Made by a program: the position numbers and the translations under genes | The notes under the pieces: generated by a model | What the model saw: the letters and a program-made list of their open reading frames with translations, nothing else | What the model was told of the DNA's origin: nothing | The model's database searches: none | DNA from: Bradyrhizobium betae | GTDB taxonomy: Bacteria; Pseudomonadota; Alphaproteobacteria; Rhizobiales; Xanthobacteraceae | Assembly (NCBI RefSeq): GCF_004123905.1 | Contig: NZ_MZXW01000033.1 | Span: forward strand, 62,001-126,000 | Direction: 5' to 3' | Length of the DNA: 64,000 bases | Shown here: positions 44,141-52,379 of the stretch, one piece after another | How the letters are laid out: every line of letters starts with the position of its first letter | Position numbering within the stretch: position 1 is the stretch's first letter

Positions 44141-44471
44141 TCCGGACGAACCGGGGTGGATTCCGGTCTGCGATCTCAGTCGGTTGAAGGCAGAGACGAT
44201 CGTTCGCGTTGCCGGCCGCGATTTGCTCGTGATCTGGAACGAGGGCGATGTCGTCGCCTGCGAACGCGCGTGCCCGCACGAACAGGCCGATCTCGGTCTT
44301 GGGCATGTCGCGGAGAAGCGCCTGTTCTGCCCGCGCCATGCCGCATCATTCGATCTACGTGACGGGGCAATCACGGCGGGATGGCCGGGCCCGCCATTGC
44401 GGCTCTATCCGATCCGCATCACGGGAGAGCAGATCTGGATCGAGGTGCCGGAGCGTCGATCGGTGCGATGA
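44112..44471 (+). CDS. Rieske-type [2Fe-2S] ferredoxin
   Basis: A 119-residue single-domain Rieske protein. Cluster ligands are C54-P-H56 and C73-P-R-H76, the CxH/CxxH pattern with 16 residues between. Such proteins feed electrons to Rieske oxygenases, nitrite reductases or other redox partners. No oxygenase is encoded here, so the partner might be the molybdenum hydroxylase of the same operon or an enzyme elsewhere (inference). ATG 44112 lies inside the end of livF; GTG 44133 is a shorter alternative. It is the last plus-strand gene of the operon and stops 5 bp short of the convergent hydrolase. Confidence 0.85.
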   Translation: MCGKPISVDDPDEPGWIPVCDLSRLKAETIVRVAGRDLLVIWNEGDVVACERACPHEQADLGLGHVAEKRLFCPRHAASFDLRDGAITAGWPGPPLRLYPIRITGEQIWIEVPERRSVR

Positions 44472-44476
44472 TGGCA

Positions 44477-45337
44477 TCAGTCCAGCAAGTGCCTGATGGC
44501 GTCGACCAGAATGCCGTCGGGGCGCCGCAATGCCTCAAGAATGGTGAAATGGTCGGCGCCTTCGACCGGGATGAGCTTGCCGGGCGCGTTCGCGGCCGCG
44601 CGCTTGTCGTGGAGAGCGATTGAATCGCAGACCAGCGCCGGCAGCTCGTTGCTGCCATAGGCGATGTCGAGCCGCTTCTGCGTCACGGGCAGACGAAGCG
44701 GCGAAAGCTCAGCGATCTCCTCATCCGTCAGCTTCAGCGCGGTGTTGAGGCCGGTATCGCGGATCGGCGCGAGATCGTAGACGCCCGATAGCGCGAGCCC
44801 GGCATGGACGCGTGGATGGTCCAGCCCCATCGCAACGAGATGGGCGCCGGCTGACCAGCCCGACAGCACGACCGGCCCGGCAATGCCATAGGCTGCACCG
44901 TGTGCGGCAAGCCAGTCGAGCGCGCGCGGGATTTCGGCGACGATGTCGGTAAGGGACACTTCGGGCGCCAGCGAATAGCCGGGAATGGCGACCGACCAGC
45001 CATGCGCCGCGACGCCCTCGACGAGCATGGCAAACAGCTCGCGGGAATTGCGCTGCCAATAGCCGCCATGCACGAACACCAGGCATGGCGCATCGGGCTT
45101 CGCGGCCGGATAGAGGTCGATCTTGTTGTTGGCGCGCTCGCCGTAAGGAAGGTCGAGATGGGATTTCAGCGTGGCCCGCAGCCGTCCCGAAGCTTCGTTG
45201 CGCTCAGCAATCAACTCTGCGCTGTTCTTGACCGCCGCGTTGTTGTCATAGGCGGCGCTGCGTTCCGCCGGGGACAGTTTTGCCCATGTGCTGCGGGGAT
45301 CGAACGGCCGATGTATCGAGCTTGTGTCGTCTGCCAT
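44477..45337 (-). CDS. Alpha/beta hydrolase, kynurenine formamidase-like
   Basis: A 286-residue esterase/amidase. HGGYW at 90-94 is the oxyanion-hole motif of the hormone-sensitive-lipase/KynB-like group, the nucleophile is S162 in GWSAG, and the catalytic histidine is probably in GADHF near 265. Members hydrolyse N-formylkynurenine, carbamates, or aryl esters. It may act on a ring-opened N-formyl or N-acyl product of the neighbouring operon, but it is on the opposite strand and its promoter is separate. CGGAG is placed six to seven bases before ATG. The 107-bp space behind it separates the catabolic region from the polysaccharide genes. Confidence 0.86.
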   Translation of the reverse strand: MADDTSSIHRPFDPRSTWAKLSPAERSAAYDNNAAVKNSAELIAERNEASGRLRATLKSHLDLPYGERANNKIDLYPAAKPDAPCLVFVHGGYWQRNSRELFAMLVEGVAAHGWSVAIPGYSLAPEVSLTDIVAEIPRALDWLAAHGAAYGIAGPVVLSGWSAGAHLVAMGLDHPRVHAGLALSGVYDLAPIRDTGLNTALKLTDEEIAELSPLRLPVTQKRLDIAYGSNELPALVCDSIALHDKRAAANAPGKLIPVEGADHFTILEALRRPDGILVDAIRHLLD

Positions 45338-45444
45338 TGGAATCTCCGTGCGGGGGCATCACTCGCTCCTGTCTGCCACGAATCCCGCTCGAATTGAACA
45401 TCGCTCGCGCCCAGGCGAGCAATGCGTCGTGCGCGGGACGCGCT

Positions 45445-46980
45445 TCAGCAGGCGGTGAATGGACGGGTTCGCGCAGGCAAGACGGCCGATGGGAGTTGGC
45501 GCGCGAAGGCACGCGTCTTCGGCTGAACGCGCGAGCCGTCGATCACCTCCAGCCGGCCGCAGCGGTTCAGGGTGTGCAGCTTCCGGCCGGGCCATGCCGG
45601 GCCGGGCTTCAGCGAGTGGCGGACGATCTGCCTGAACGTCGTCGGCGACAGCTCGACGACTTCCGCAAGCCCGAGCGCTGCGCCATAACCGTCGGCACAA
45701 TCCTGCACCGGGCGCCACAGCCTGTCATTGATGGTGACGAAATTCCCCGCCGGTCGCGCGCTCGCGCGATCGATCAGGACCGGATTGCTGGCATGGGGCA
45801 GCCAGGGGCCGAGCAGGTGTTCGGCGTAGTAGATCGCAAGCGAATCCGAATAGCCGCCGGTTCCGTCGCGCCAGGCGCCAAACAAATAGTGCAGGCCGTT
45901 GTGCCGCGTGATCGTCACGTCGGCCAGTTCGAGGCCCGACAGCAGCGTTACGTGCCGCTCCCATTTGTCCGGAAACCGGACGCATTTGTAGAGCGCGACG
46001 TCGCCGTGGAGCGAGCTCTCCGGGATCATCCACAACTCGCCATCGTCCTCGAGCAGGAAGGGATAGGAGAGATGCCAGGTCTCCTCCAGCACGGGCACGA
46101 CGTTTCCGACCGGCCCGGTGTCACCGAACTCGATGGCCGAAATGATGCCCTTGCCGACGCGGTGATCGAGATCCTCGAAGAAGACGAATGTTCGTCCGCG
46201 CCATGTGATGGGGAAAGGATCGGCGTAGAAGTGGTTTCCGGGATCGGCGAGGACGTTCCAGCCCGGCCCCGAGAGATCGCCCGTCTGCCAGACGCCGGCA
46301 TTGTCGTTGAAGCGCCATCCGATGTGCCAATGCGGCGCATAGCAGCAGAGGCGATAGATCTCCTTGGCGATCGACACGGCGAGGCCGCGTGCGACGTAGC
46401 CGACAGGTCCACGGTGGCTCGTTGCACCGGCGGGACGCGCGAGCTGTGGCAGAATGCGCGGCCGTCCCGACAGGATGGCTGCCACCATGGTCAGGGTTCG
46501 CGCCATGACCGTTTCAAGCGCACCGCTCAGGCCCGCCGCAATCTCTGCTGACGGGTGGCCGCGATCGAGGACCGCGCCGTCGACCTCGTTGACGATCTCG
46601 ATCACCGGAAGGTCGCCGGCCAGAATGGCGGCGAGCGCAGCGTTCTCGCCTGTGGCGCCATTGAACAGCGGGCGGAGATACAGTTTGGCCGAACGGTCGG
46701 GATCCCGTGCGGCGGTCGTGAAATCGACGATCACATCGGCCGTGCCGGCGCGAGCCTGCGTCTGGTCCGGAATGCGCGTCAGCCTGTCGGCGCCGCCGGG
46801 TTTGCCCTTGCGCAGCACCATGCGTTCGAGCCCGAACAGCGCGTCGAGACCTGCCGGCCGCGGCTCCGCTGTCGTCGTCCATGCGATTTGCACCGGAACG
46901 TCGCGGCCGTCGATCGACAGCGTATCGCGGCCCATCCATTGCCGCGCGTGGTCAATTTCACAGCGAAACTCGATGATCAT
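45445..46980 (-). CDS. GINT1-like glucosamine inositolphosphorylceramide transferase family protein
   Basis: A 511-residue protein of a poorly characterised glycan-related family. The C-terminal two thirds (about 200-480) show the repeated beta-propeller-like blocks of the GINT1 domain: FYADPFPITWRGRTFVFFEDLD, YPFLLEDDGELWMIPESS, FPDKWERH, LHYLFGAW, PARPAGNF-like segments (quoted by key residues). The first 190 residues vaguely resemble a degenerate formyltransferase fold (DVIVDFTT, LPVIEIVNEVDG). Many bacterial homologues lie in capsule or exopolysaccharide loci. It follows the GT4 gene by 29 bp in the same operon. Transferase activity has been shown for plant GINT1 only; here the function is inferred. 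Confidence 0.72.
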   Translation of the reverse strand: MIIEFRCEIDHARQWMGRDTLSIDGRDVPVQIAWTTTAEPRPAGLDALFGLERMVLRKGKPGGADRLTRIPDQTQARAGTADVIVDFTTAARDPDRSAKLYLRPLFNGATGENAALAAILAGDLPVIEIVNEVDGAVLDRGHPSAEIAAGLSGALETVMARTLTMVAAILSGRPRILPQLARPAGATSHRGPVGYVARGLAVSIAKEIYRLCCYAPHWHIGWRFNDNAGVWQTGDLSGPGWNVLADPGNHFYADPFPITWRGRTFVFFEDLDHRVGKGIISAIEFGDTGPVGNVVPVLEETWHLSYPFLLEDDGELWMIPESSLHGDVALYKCVRFPDKWERHVTLLSGLELADVTITRHNGLHYLFGAWRDGTGGYSDSLAIYYAEHLLGPWLPHASNPVLIDRASARPAGNFVTINDRLWRPVQDCADGYGAALGLAEVVELSPTTFRQIVRHSLKPGPAWPGRKLHTLNRCGRLEVIDGSRVQPKTRAFARQLPSAVLPARTRPFTAC

Positions 46981-47009
46981 GTCGAGCCAATCTATTTCAG
47001 CGTATCAGG

Positions 47010-48200
47010 TCAAATGACTTGGTCGAGAATTCGAATGTATTCCTCCACCATCGCATCCACTGAATAGCGCAACCTGAGGCCTTTGGCGGTTTGCCGCAGT
47101 TCGTTGCTCAGCGGTTGGTCGGTCAGGAGTCTTGAGACGGCCGCCGACAGTTTTGCGTGATCGGAGGCATCGACGAAGAGGGCGGTCGGTCTTCCTTCGA
47201 AGGACAACACCTCGCGCAGGACGGGTAGATCGGTGACGACGGAGGGGACACCGGCGTTTGCGGCCTCGACCGCGGCGAGACCAAAGGTCTCGGCCTGCGT
47301 CGGAAACACGAAGACGTCGAGAGAAGCGAGAAAGTCCGCCATCCGGCGCGGGGGGATTTCCCCGAGCAGATGCAGCCTGTCCGAGACGTTCAAGTCATTT
47401 GCCAGCTGCCTCAGCCGGGCCTCGTCGTCGCCCTGGCCGGCCAGCGCAAGGTGCCAGGATGGCTGATCAGGCAGCAGCCGTATCGCGGCATCGAGCCGCT
47501 TGTGCGGATGCAGCCGCGCGGCGCAGCCGAGCAGGATGCGGTCCGGCGGCAGATTGAATGTCTGTCGTGCCGCGTCCTTCGACAGGGTGAGGGCCTTGTC
47601 GTCGAAGCCGTGCGGGACATGTATCATGCGCGAGCGATAGGCCGCGGGGTAGCGCGAATATTCGCGCTGCATGTCCTGCGAATTGAGCGTGATGCGGTCG
47701 AAGAAGCCGAGGCTGCCCATGACGATGTCGGCGGTGCGGACCGGCCAGCTCATCGACAGCGCGGAGGAGACCTGATTAGCGACGATTGGGGCGCGGCTGA
47801 CGAGGCGGGACGTGCCTGCGCCGATGACGTTGCCGAAATGCTGAAAGGTCAGAAGGGCATCGGGCTTGATGGTCCTGATATGACGGCCGAGCGTCCACAG
47901 CATTCGCAGCAAGGCCAGCGGGTTTCCCGGCCGGCGCGATGCGCAGTAGAGCGTATCCGGCGGCTCATCGAAGGACGCCGATTTGCGGAAGAAGAACAGA
48001 TTGGTGACACGGTAGCCGCGCGCGGTCAGGCCGGCGCCGAGCAGCCTGGAGATCTCCTGCGCGCCCGCGTTCTCGGCTTGGGTCTGGATGAGAAGCACGT
48101 GCGGCTTTGGTCTGCCGCTGTCCGGTCTTGCGGAGGCTGCTGCGGTCGAAGGCAGCTTCGGTGCATCGCCCGGTTCTGCGCCTGGCTGGTAATGGAGCAC
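47010..48200 (-). CDS. Glycosyltransferase family 4 (GT-B)
   Basis: A 396-residue cytoplasmic/peripheral glycosyltransferase. N-terminal acceptor domain starts after a 30-residue tail (HVLLIQTQAENAGAQEISRLL). The donor domain has GCAARLHPHKRLDAAI near 240 and PTQAETFGLAAVEAANAGVP (EX7E motif, key residues E-FGLAAVE-A) near 318. It would add a sugar to the lipid-linked repeat unit. Start is GTG 48200 with GCAGG nine bases upstream. It is transcribed divergently from the Wzz gene, sharing a 279-bp AT-rich regulatory region. Confidence 0.88.
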   Translation of the reverse strand: MLHYQPGAEPGDAPKLPSTAAASARPDSGRPKPHVLLIQTQAENAGAQEISRLLGAGLTARGYRVTNLFFFRKSASFDEPPDTLYCASRRPGNPLALLRMLWTLGRHIRTIKPDALLTFQHFGNVIGAGTSRLVSRAPIVANQVSSALSMSWPVRTADIVMGSLGFFDRITLNSQDMQREYSRYPAAYRSRMIHVPHGFDDKALTLSKDAARQTFNLPPDRILLGCAARLHPHKRLDAAIRLLPDQPSWHLALAGQGDDEARLRQLANDLNVSDRLHLLGEIPPRRMADFLASLDVFVFPTQAETFGLAAVEAANAGVPSVVTDLPVLREVLSFEGRPTALFVDASDHAKLSAAVSRLLTDQPLSNELRQTAKGLRLRYSVDAMVEEYIRILDQVI

Positions 48201-48399
48201 GACTTCCGACCTGCTAATGAAACGCTCACCTTCTTAACCCGGTACCTACCATGCGAGCATCGCGCGGACACTGACTAGCGACAAACGGAGTTAATGCGCT
48301 GGCTGCCGCAACGGCATCTTTCGCAGGGCAATTTCGATGATTCCCGATGGCGCGAGACGCGCGCGTTAACCAGTTGGTCATGATTGCGCGGAGGGCGGA

Positions 48400-48415
48400 G
48401 TAACTGCCGATTAAC
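48400..48415 (+). promoter_or_regulatory. Near-consensus CtrA-type site
   Basis: GTAA-N7-TTAAC, one base from TTAA-N7-TTAAC and followed by CAT, placed 65-80 bp upstream of the Wzz gene. Further TTAACC half-sites occur at 48234-48239 and 48366-48371 in the same region. CtrA is the alphaproteobacterial cell-cycle regulator; the assignment rests only on the motif. Confidence 0.4.
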
Positions 48416-48479
48416 CATAGATATTTACGGTAGCTCAGGCCACTGAACAGTGTTCGCCAGTTGAATCCGAGTAAAGTCC

Positions 48480-50576
48480 ATGACGTTCGGTCGCCGCGCA
48501 GAGCCGACAAGTTCCGGATCGACCGGTGTCTCCGCGTCGTGGCAGACTCAGACTGCGTCGAACGACGAGGCGCGCGGAACCGCGGCGCGCCTTGGCGGCG
48601 TGCTCACCGCCGCAGGCGCGCTCTCTTTCATGCGGGACAATGCCCGCCGCATCCTGACGCTCGCGCTCGCGATCTTCGCCCTCGGCGTCGTCGTTCTCCT
48701 GGTGATCCCGGTTCGATTTGCCGCAACCGCGCTGGTCGTCGTCGATCCCCGCGAGCAACGTATCACCACCGAACAGGACGTTCTGCCGGGCATCGGGCAG
48801 GACAGCGCCGCACTGCAAAGCCTGGTCGAAGTGGCGAAGTCCGACGGCTTCCTCAAGCCGCTGATCGAGCAGCTCAGGGTTCAGGATGATGAAGACATTT
48901 CCGGGGGACACACCGATCCCGCGCGCCTGCTCGAGAGGTTCCGCAACCGTCTCGATATTTCCCGCCGTGGGCTGACCTACGTCATCGCCATTCGCTTCAC
49001 CTCGAACCGGCCGGAGCGGGCGGCCTATTATGCCAATGCGATCGCCGAGGCGTTCGTCGCGGGCCAGAGAAGTATCCGCACCGATGCGACCGACGAGGCC
49101 GCCGACTGGCTGAGCAGCCGGCTCAAGACGTTGAACGACCGGCTGAAGGCGTCGGAGGATGCCGTCGCCGGGTTCAAGCTCGAGCACAGGATCGTCAACG
49201 CCGGCAAGGACTCCACGACCCAGCAATTGCGCGTGACCGAATTGTCGCAGCAGGTTTCTGCCGCGCGTGCCCGGACCGAAGAGGCGAAAGCGCGCTACGA
49301 GCAGGTGCAGCGCGACGTGAAGGCGAATGTCGAGGCTCCCGCCAGGCAGGATCTGCTCAGCGCCCTGCGCGCACAGCGTTCCGCGCTCAACGATCAGATC
49401 GCGCAGAAGCGTGCGGTGTTCGGCGATCGCCATCCCGACCTCGTCATGTCGTACAGCCAGCTGAACGATCTCAACAGGCAGATCGAGGTCGAGCGGACCA
49501 AGGGCATCGACACCGCCAAGTCGGAATATGAGGCCCAGCGCGATCAGCAGAAGGCGCTGGAGAGCCAGATGAAGGCGGCGGAATCGCAGCTGCTGGTCGA
49601 CGGTCAGGCGCTGGTGAAGCTCCAGGAATTGCAGCGCGACGCCGAAGCCAACAGGAACATCTACGAGCAATTCCTGTCGCGTTCGAAGACGACAAACGAG
49701 CAGCGTCTCCTGCAGAGCTCCCAGACCAAGATCGCGTCCTCCGCCATTCCGCCGCTGCGCTCGACCCTTCCGCCGCTCCCCCTGCTGCTCGCCGCGCTCG
49801 CGATCGGCTCGCTGCTGACGTCGACGGCGGTCGTCGTCGCCACCGGCCGCGGATCCGACAAGGCCGTTGAAGAAGTTCGTGCGCCCGATCCGGCACCGCG
49901 CCAGCCTGCGCCGGCGTGGCCACGTCCGCCCCTGTGGGCCCGCATTCCCGATCTCGTACCGGGCGATGCTCCCAGAAACATCTGGCAAGGTCCCGTGTCC
50001 GCGACGGCTGAACTCGATCTCGGTCCTTATCTGCGCCCGCTGTTCGACAGGCTGGAGAAATTGCCGGCACAGCGGGGCAAGGTCGCCCTCGTGATGTCGG
50101 TCGGCAAGCGCGCCGGCGGCAACACCGTCGCCCGATCGCTGAACCGGTGGGCGGTGAACAGGGGGAAGCTGAGCGTCCTGATCCGGGTCGAGCCGGACCT
50201 CGGCGGTGCCGGGGCCGGACAGGCGAGAGGGCACGCGGACGGCACGACCACAGCAAGCTTTCCCGGTGTCGATGCGCTTCTGAGTGCCGGCAAGGGGCCC
50301 GGACTGTCGCCCGCGGAAGACATCCGTTCGGAGTTCGATCTGATCGTCGTCCACGCAAGCTCTCTGGCCTTGCAGCCGGAGGCGGCGGCGCTGGCTGCTC
50401 ACGCCGATCTGATCATGCTGGTCGCGCGCGAGGACGCCGTCGATTCAGCCGCCATGCGCAGGGTGACGGCGGCGCTCTCCCGCTTCGGCGGCGTGCCGAC
50501 CGGGATCGTCGTCAATCGCGTGCCTGCCGATCCCTCGGCTCAGCGTCGCGGTGAAGTGCTCGGCTTGACCGGTTGA
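48480..50576 (+). CDS. Polysaccharide co-polymerase (Wzz/GumC type) with kinase-like domain lacking the P-loop
   Basis: A 698-residue inner-membrane protein for chain-length control and export of exopolysaccharide. A first transmembrane helix (about 57-78, ILTLALAIFALGVVVLLVI) precedes the Wzz domain (RFAATALVVVDPREQRI), long coiled-coil periplasmic helices (about 190-410), a GNVR-like end (QFLSRSKTTNEQ) and a second helix (about 430-450). The C-terminal part (about 500-698) is placed like a bacterial tyrosine kinase, but the expected Walker A is replaced by SVGKRAGGNTVARSLN and no tyrosine cluster ends the protein. It is therefore probably a pseudokinase module. Confidence 0.88.
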   Translation: MTFGRRAEPTSSGSTGVSASWQTQTASNDEARGTAARLGGVLTAAGALSFMRDNARRILTLALAIFALGVVVLLVIPVRFAATALVVVDPREQRITTEQDVLPGIGQDSAALQSLVEVAKSDGFLKPLIEQLRVQDDEDISGGHTDPARLLERFRNRLDISRRGLTYVIAIRFTSNRPERAAYYANAIAEAFVAGQRSIRTDATDEAADWLSSRLKTLNDRLKASEDAVAGFKLEHRIVNAGKDSTTQQLRVTELSQQVSAARARTEEAKARYEQVQRDVKANVEAPARQDLLSALRAQRSALNDQIAQKRAVFGDRHPDLVMSYSQLNDLNRQIEVERTKGIDTAKSEYEAQRDQQKALESQMKAAESQLLVDGQALVKLQELQRDAEANRNIYEQFLSRSKTTNEQRLLQSSQTKIASSAIPPLRSTLPPLPLLLAALAIGSLLTSTAVVVATGRGSDKAVEEVRAPDPAPRQPAPAWPRPPLWARIPDLVPGDAPRNIWQGPVSATAELDLGPYLRPLFDRLEKLPAQRGKVALVMSVGKRAGGNTVARSLNRWAVNRGKLSVLIRVEPDLGGAGAGQARGHADGTTTASFPGVDALLSAGKGPGLSPAEDIRSEFDLIVVHASSLALQPEAAALAAHADLIMLVAREDAVDSAAMRRVTAALSRFGGVPTGIVVNRVPADPSAQRRGEVLGLTG

Positions 50577-50583
50577 TCGGCGC

Positions 50584-51930
50584 CTAGTCGCCGGAGTCGG
50601 CGCCGCGAACCGCATAGGCGCCGCGCTTCGATGCCGAGAAGCGCAAAATCACGAGAATTGAGGGATCGACCCCGGTTCGCCGCCGGCAGAGGATGTTGAG
50701 CGCGATGGTCGCGAGCGCCAGCGACACGGTCGCCGAGATCGCAGCGCCAAGCACGCCGAGCCAGGGGATCAGCACGAGAAATCCGACCAGCCGCAGCGCC
50801 ACGTTCGCCGCGACGACGGGCACGTAGATGCGCTCATGGCCGGTGAGCTGCAAGATCGCCGCGGATGGACCGCCCGCTGCCTGGAATGCCGTCCCGATCG
50901 CAAGCACGATCAGCACCCAGTGCTGCGCGGCGAAATGGGGGCCGAACAGGTTGAGCAGATACGGACTGCCGATCCAGATCAGGAGGAGTCCGCCGGCCAC
51001 GCAAAGTGCGGTCACCTCCGCCATGAGCTGCAACGTTCGCTCGAACTCCTCGTGGTTCTTGCTGAAGTACAGCGAGGGAAGCCGGCGCGCGCCGAAACTG
51101 TAGAGCGCAGCCGACAGCATGGCGAAGATGTTGGCAAGGCGCGAAGCCGCGAAATAGATTCCGGCGGTCGCCGGATCCAGCAACCAGTAGACCAGGATGA
51201 CGTCGAAATACTGGTTTGCCGCCTCGAGGATCGACGCGACCCAGAAATGAAGCGCGCTCGATCTCCAGCGCGACGTCTCGGAACGCGCCGGTGTGCCGCG
51301 GAAATCCGGCAGCGCTCGCGCGATCGCAATGATTTGGGCGCCGAGGCCCACCGACATCGCGATCGTCATCACGGCGATCAGTTCGGCGGGATCGAGCTGC
51401 CGATGACCGAACAACATGGCAAGCAGAAACAGGACGACGATGACCCGCCAGAAGAACTCGCGGTTTCCTTCGCCCATGAGAATGCTGACCAGTGAGCGCG
51501 CGATCTGGCTGCCGAGCATCAGCCCGGCACTCACGGCGGTATAGGCCGACACCGCGAGGATCAGCAGCCACCCATCGCCCCGCAAGCTCGCGACCAATGC
51601 GACTGCGGCGATCGCGATCAGCATCGCGACGGAGGCAATCCTGAAGCTCGACAGCAGGACACCCTTGGTGAGGTCGGGCCTGTCTCCGACGTGATACTCG
51701 TTCAGGAAACGCACCAGGAGGGATTCCTGGCCGACCAGTCCCACCACCGCTGCGATCTGGGCAACCGAAAGCCAGGTCGCAAAGATGCCGAATCCATCGG
51801 GCGACATCGTCCGTGCCGCGAGCGAGAACAACGCGAACGCAAGCGCGCCGCTGCCAACCTTGAGGAGGATGGTCCCGGCAACACCGCGCGTCACGTCGCG
51901 CCGCATGAACTGGATGATGGATTTGATCAT
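50584..51930 (-). CDS. Polysaccharide flippase (Wzx/PST family)
   Basis: A 448-residue polytopic membrane protein with about 12 helices. The N-terminal GVAGTILLKVGSGALAFALFSLAARTMSPDGFGIFAT (key residues RxxSPDGFGIFA) is the classical Wzx/MviN-like opening. It would flip the lipid-linked repeat unit to the periplasm. It stops 7 bp from the convergent Wzz gene. The region before ATG 51930 lacks a clear Shine-Dalgarno at normal spacing; a GGGGAGAG sits further upstream within a small stem-loop at 51940-51956. Confidence 0.87.
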   Translation of the reverse strand: MIKSIIQFMRRDVTRGVAGTILLKVGSGALAFALFSLAARTMSPDGFGIFATWLSVAQIAAVVGLVGQESLLVRFLNEYHVGDRPDLTKGVLLSSFRIASVAMLIAIAAVALVASLRGDGWLLILAVSAYTAVSAGLMLGSQIARSLVSILMGEGNREFFWRVIVVLFLLAMLFGHRQLDPAELIAVMTIAMSVGLGAQIIAIARALPDFRGTPARSETSRWRSSALHFWVASILEAANQYFDVILVYWLLDPATAGIYFAASRLANIFAMLSAALYSFGARRLPSLYFSKNHEEFERTLQLMAEVTALCVAGGLLLIWIGSPYLLNLFGPHFAAQHWVLIVLAIGTAFQAAGGPSAAILQLTGHERIYVPVVAANVALRLVGFLVLIPWLGVLGAAISATVSLALATIALNILCRRRTGVDPSILVILRFSASKRGAYAVRGADSGD

Positions 51931-52379
51931 GGAGGTTTAAGGGGCAGCTCTCCCCTGAAGAGACATGTTTAGATACCGGCGAGAGCCTAGCATGTCGAGA
52001 AATCGCGAGTGTTAATGGGCGGCCTTCCGAGGCCTGTTGGTCGCTGACGAGCCTGGCGATGGGCCGGGTGCGTCACCGTGAAACACCTTCGTCCAGTTGT
52101 CCCGGATCGAGCAAAGCGCGGCTGTGATCGAACAGCGATGTGATCCCGCGCGGATGAGGAACCGCCATGCATTCCACCGTGGCATTGCCGAAGTCCTGAC
52201 GTCGTCGACCATCCTGAGCAAGACGCGTGCCGGGACGTCGCCCGGCGAGATCCGTTCATCGGTTCATTAACCTCGATCGACGGAAATGATCGCGCTTGGC
52301 CCTGCGATGCGACATCAGGCGGGATAATTGCACTTCGGGATAATAGCGGAACCGCCGTTAACCCTCGGGAGCCTGGACC
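51931..52379. other. 449-bp divergent intergenic region without convincing genes
   Basis: Lies between the flippase (minus) and FAD oxidoreductase (plus). It holds a small stem-loop AGGGG-N7-CCCCT at 51940-51956, TTAACC motifs at 52267-52272 and 52358-52363, and a direct repeat CGGGATAAT at 52320-52328 and 52336-52344. A 69-codon minus-strand frame at 52012-52221 has no recognisable motif. Promoters for both flanking genes presumably lie here. Confidence 0.6.
52320..52344 (+). repeat. Direct repeat CGGGATAAT, 16-bp period
   Basis: Two exact nine-base copies (52320-52328, 52336-52344) located 36-60 bp before the FAD oxidoreductase ATG. They could bind a regulator in tandem or represent chance AT-rich repetition. 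Confidence 0.4.

Noticed and set aside
52012-52221. Possible 69-codon gene on the minus strand between flippase and FAD oxidoreductase
   Set aside because: No recognisable motif, no good ribosome site, and regulatory-looking DNA surrounds it.
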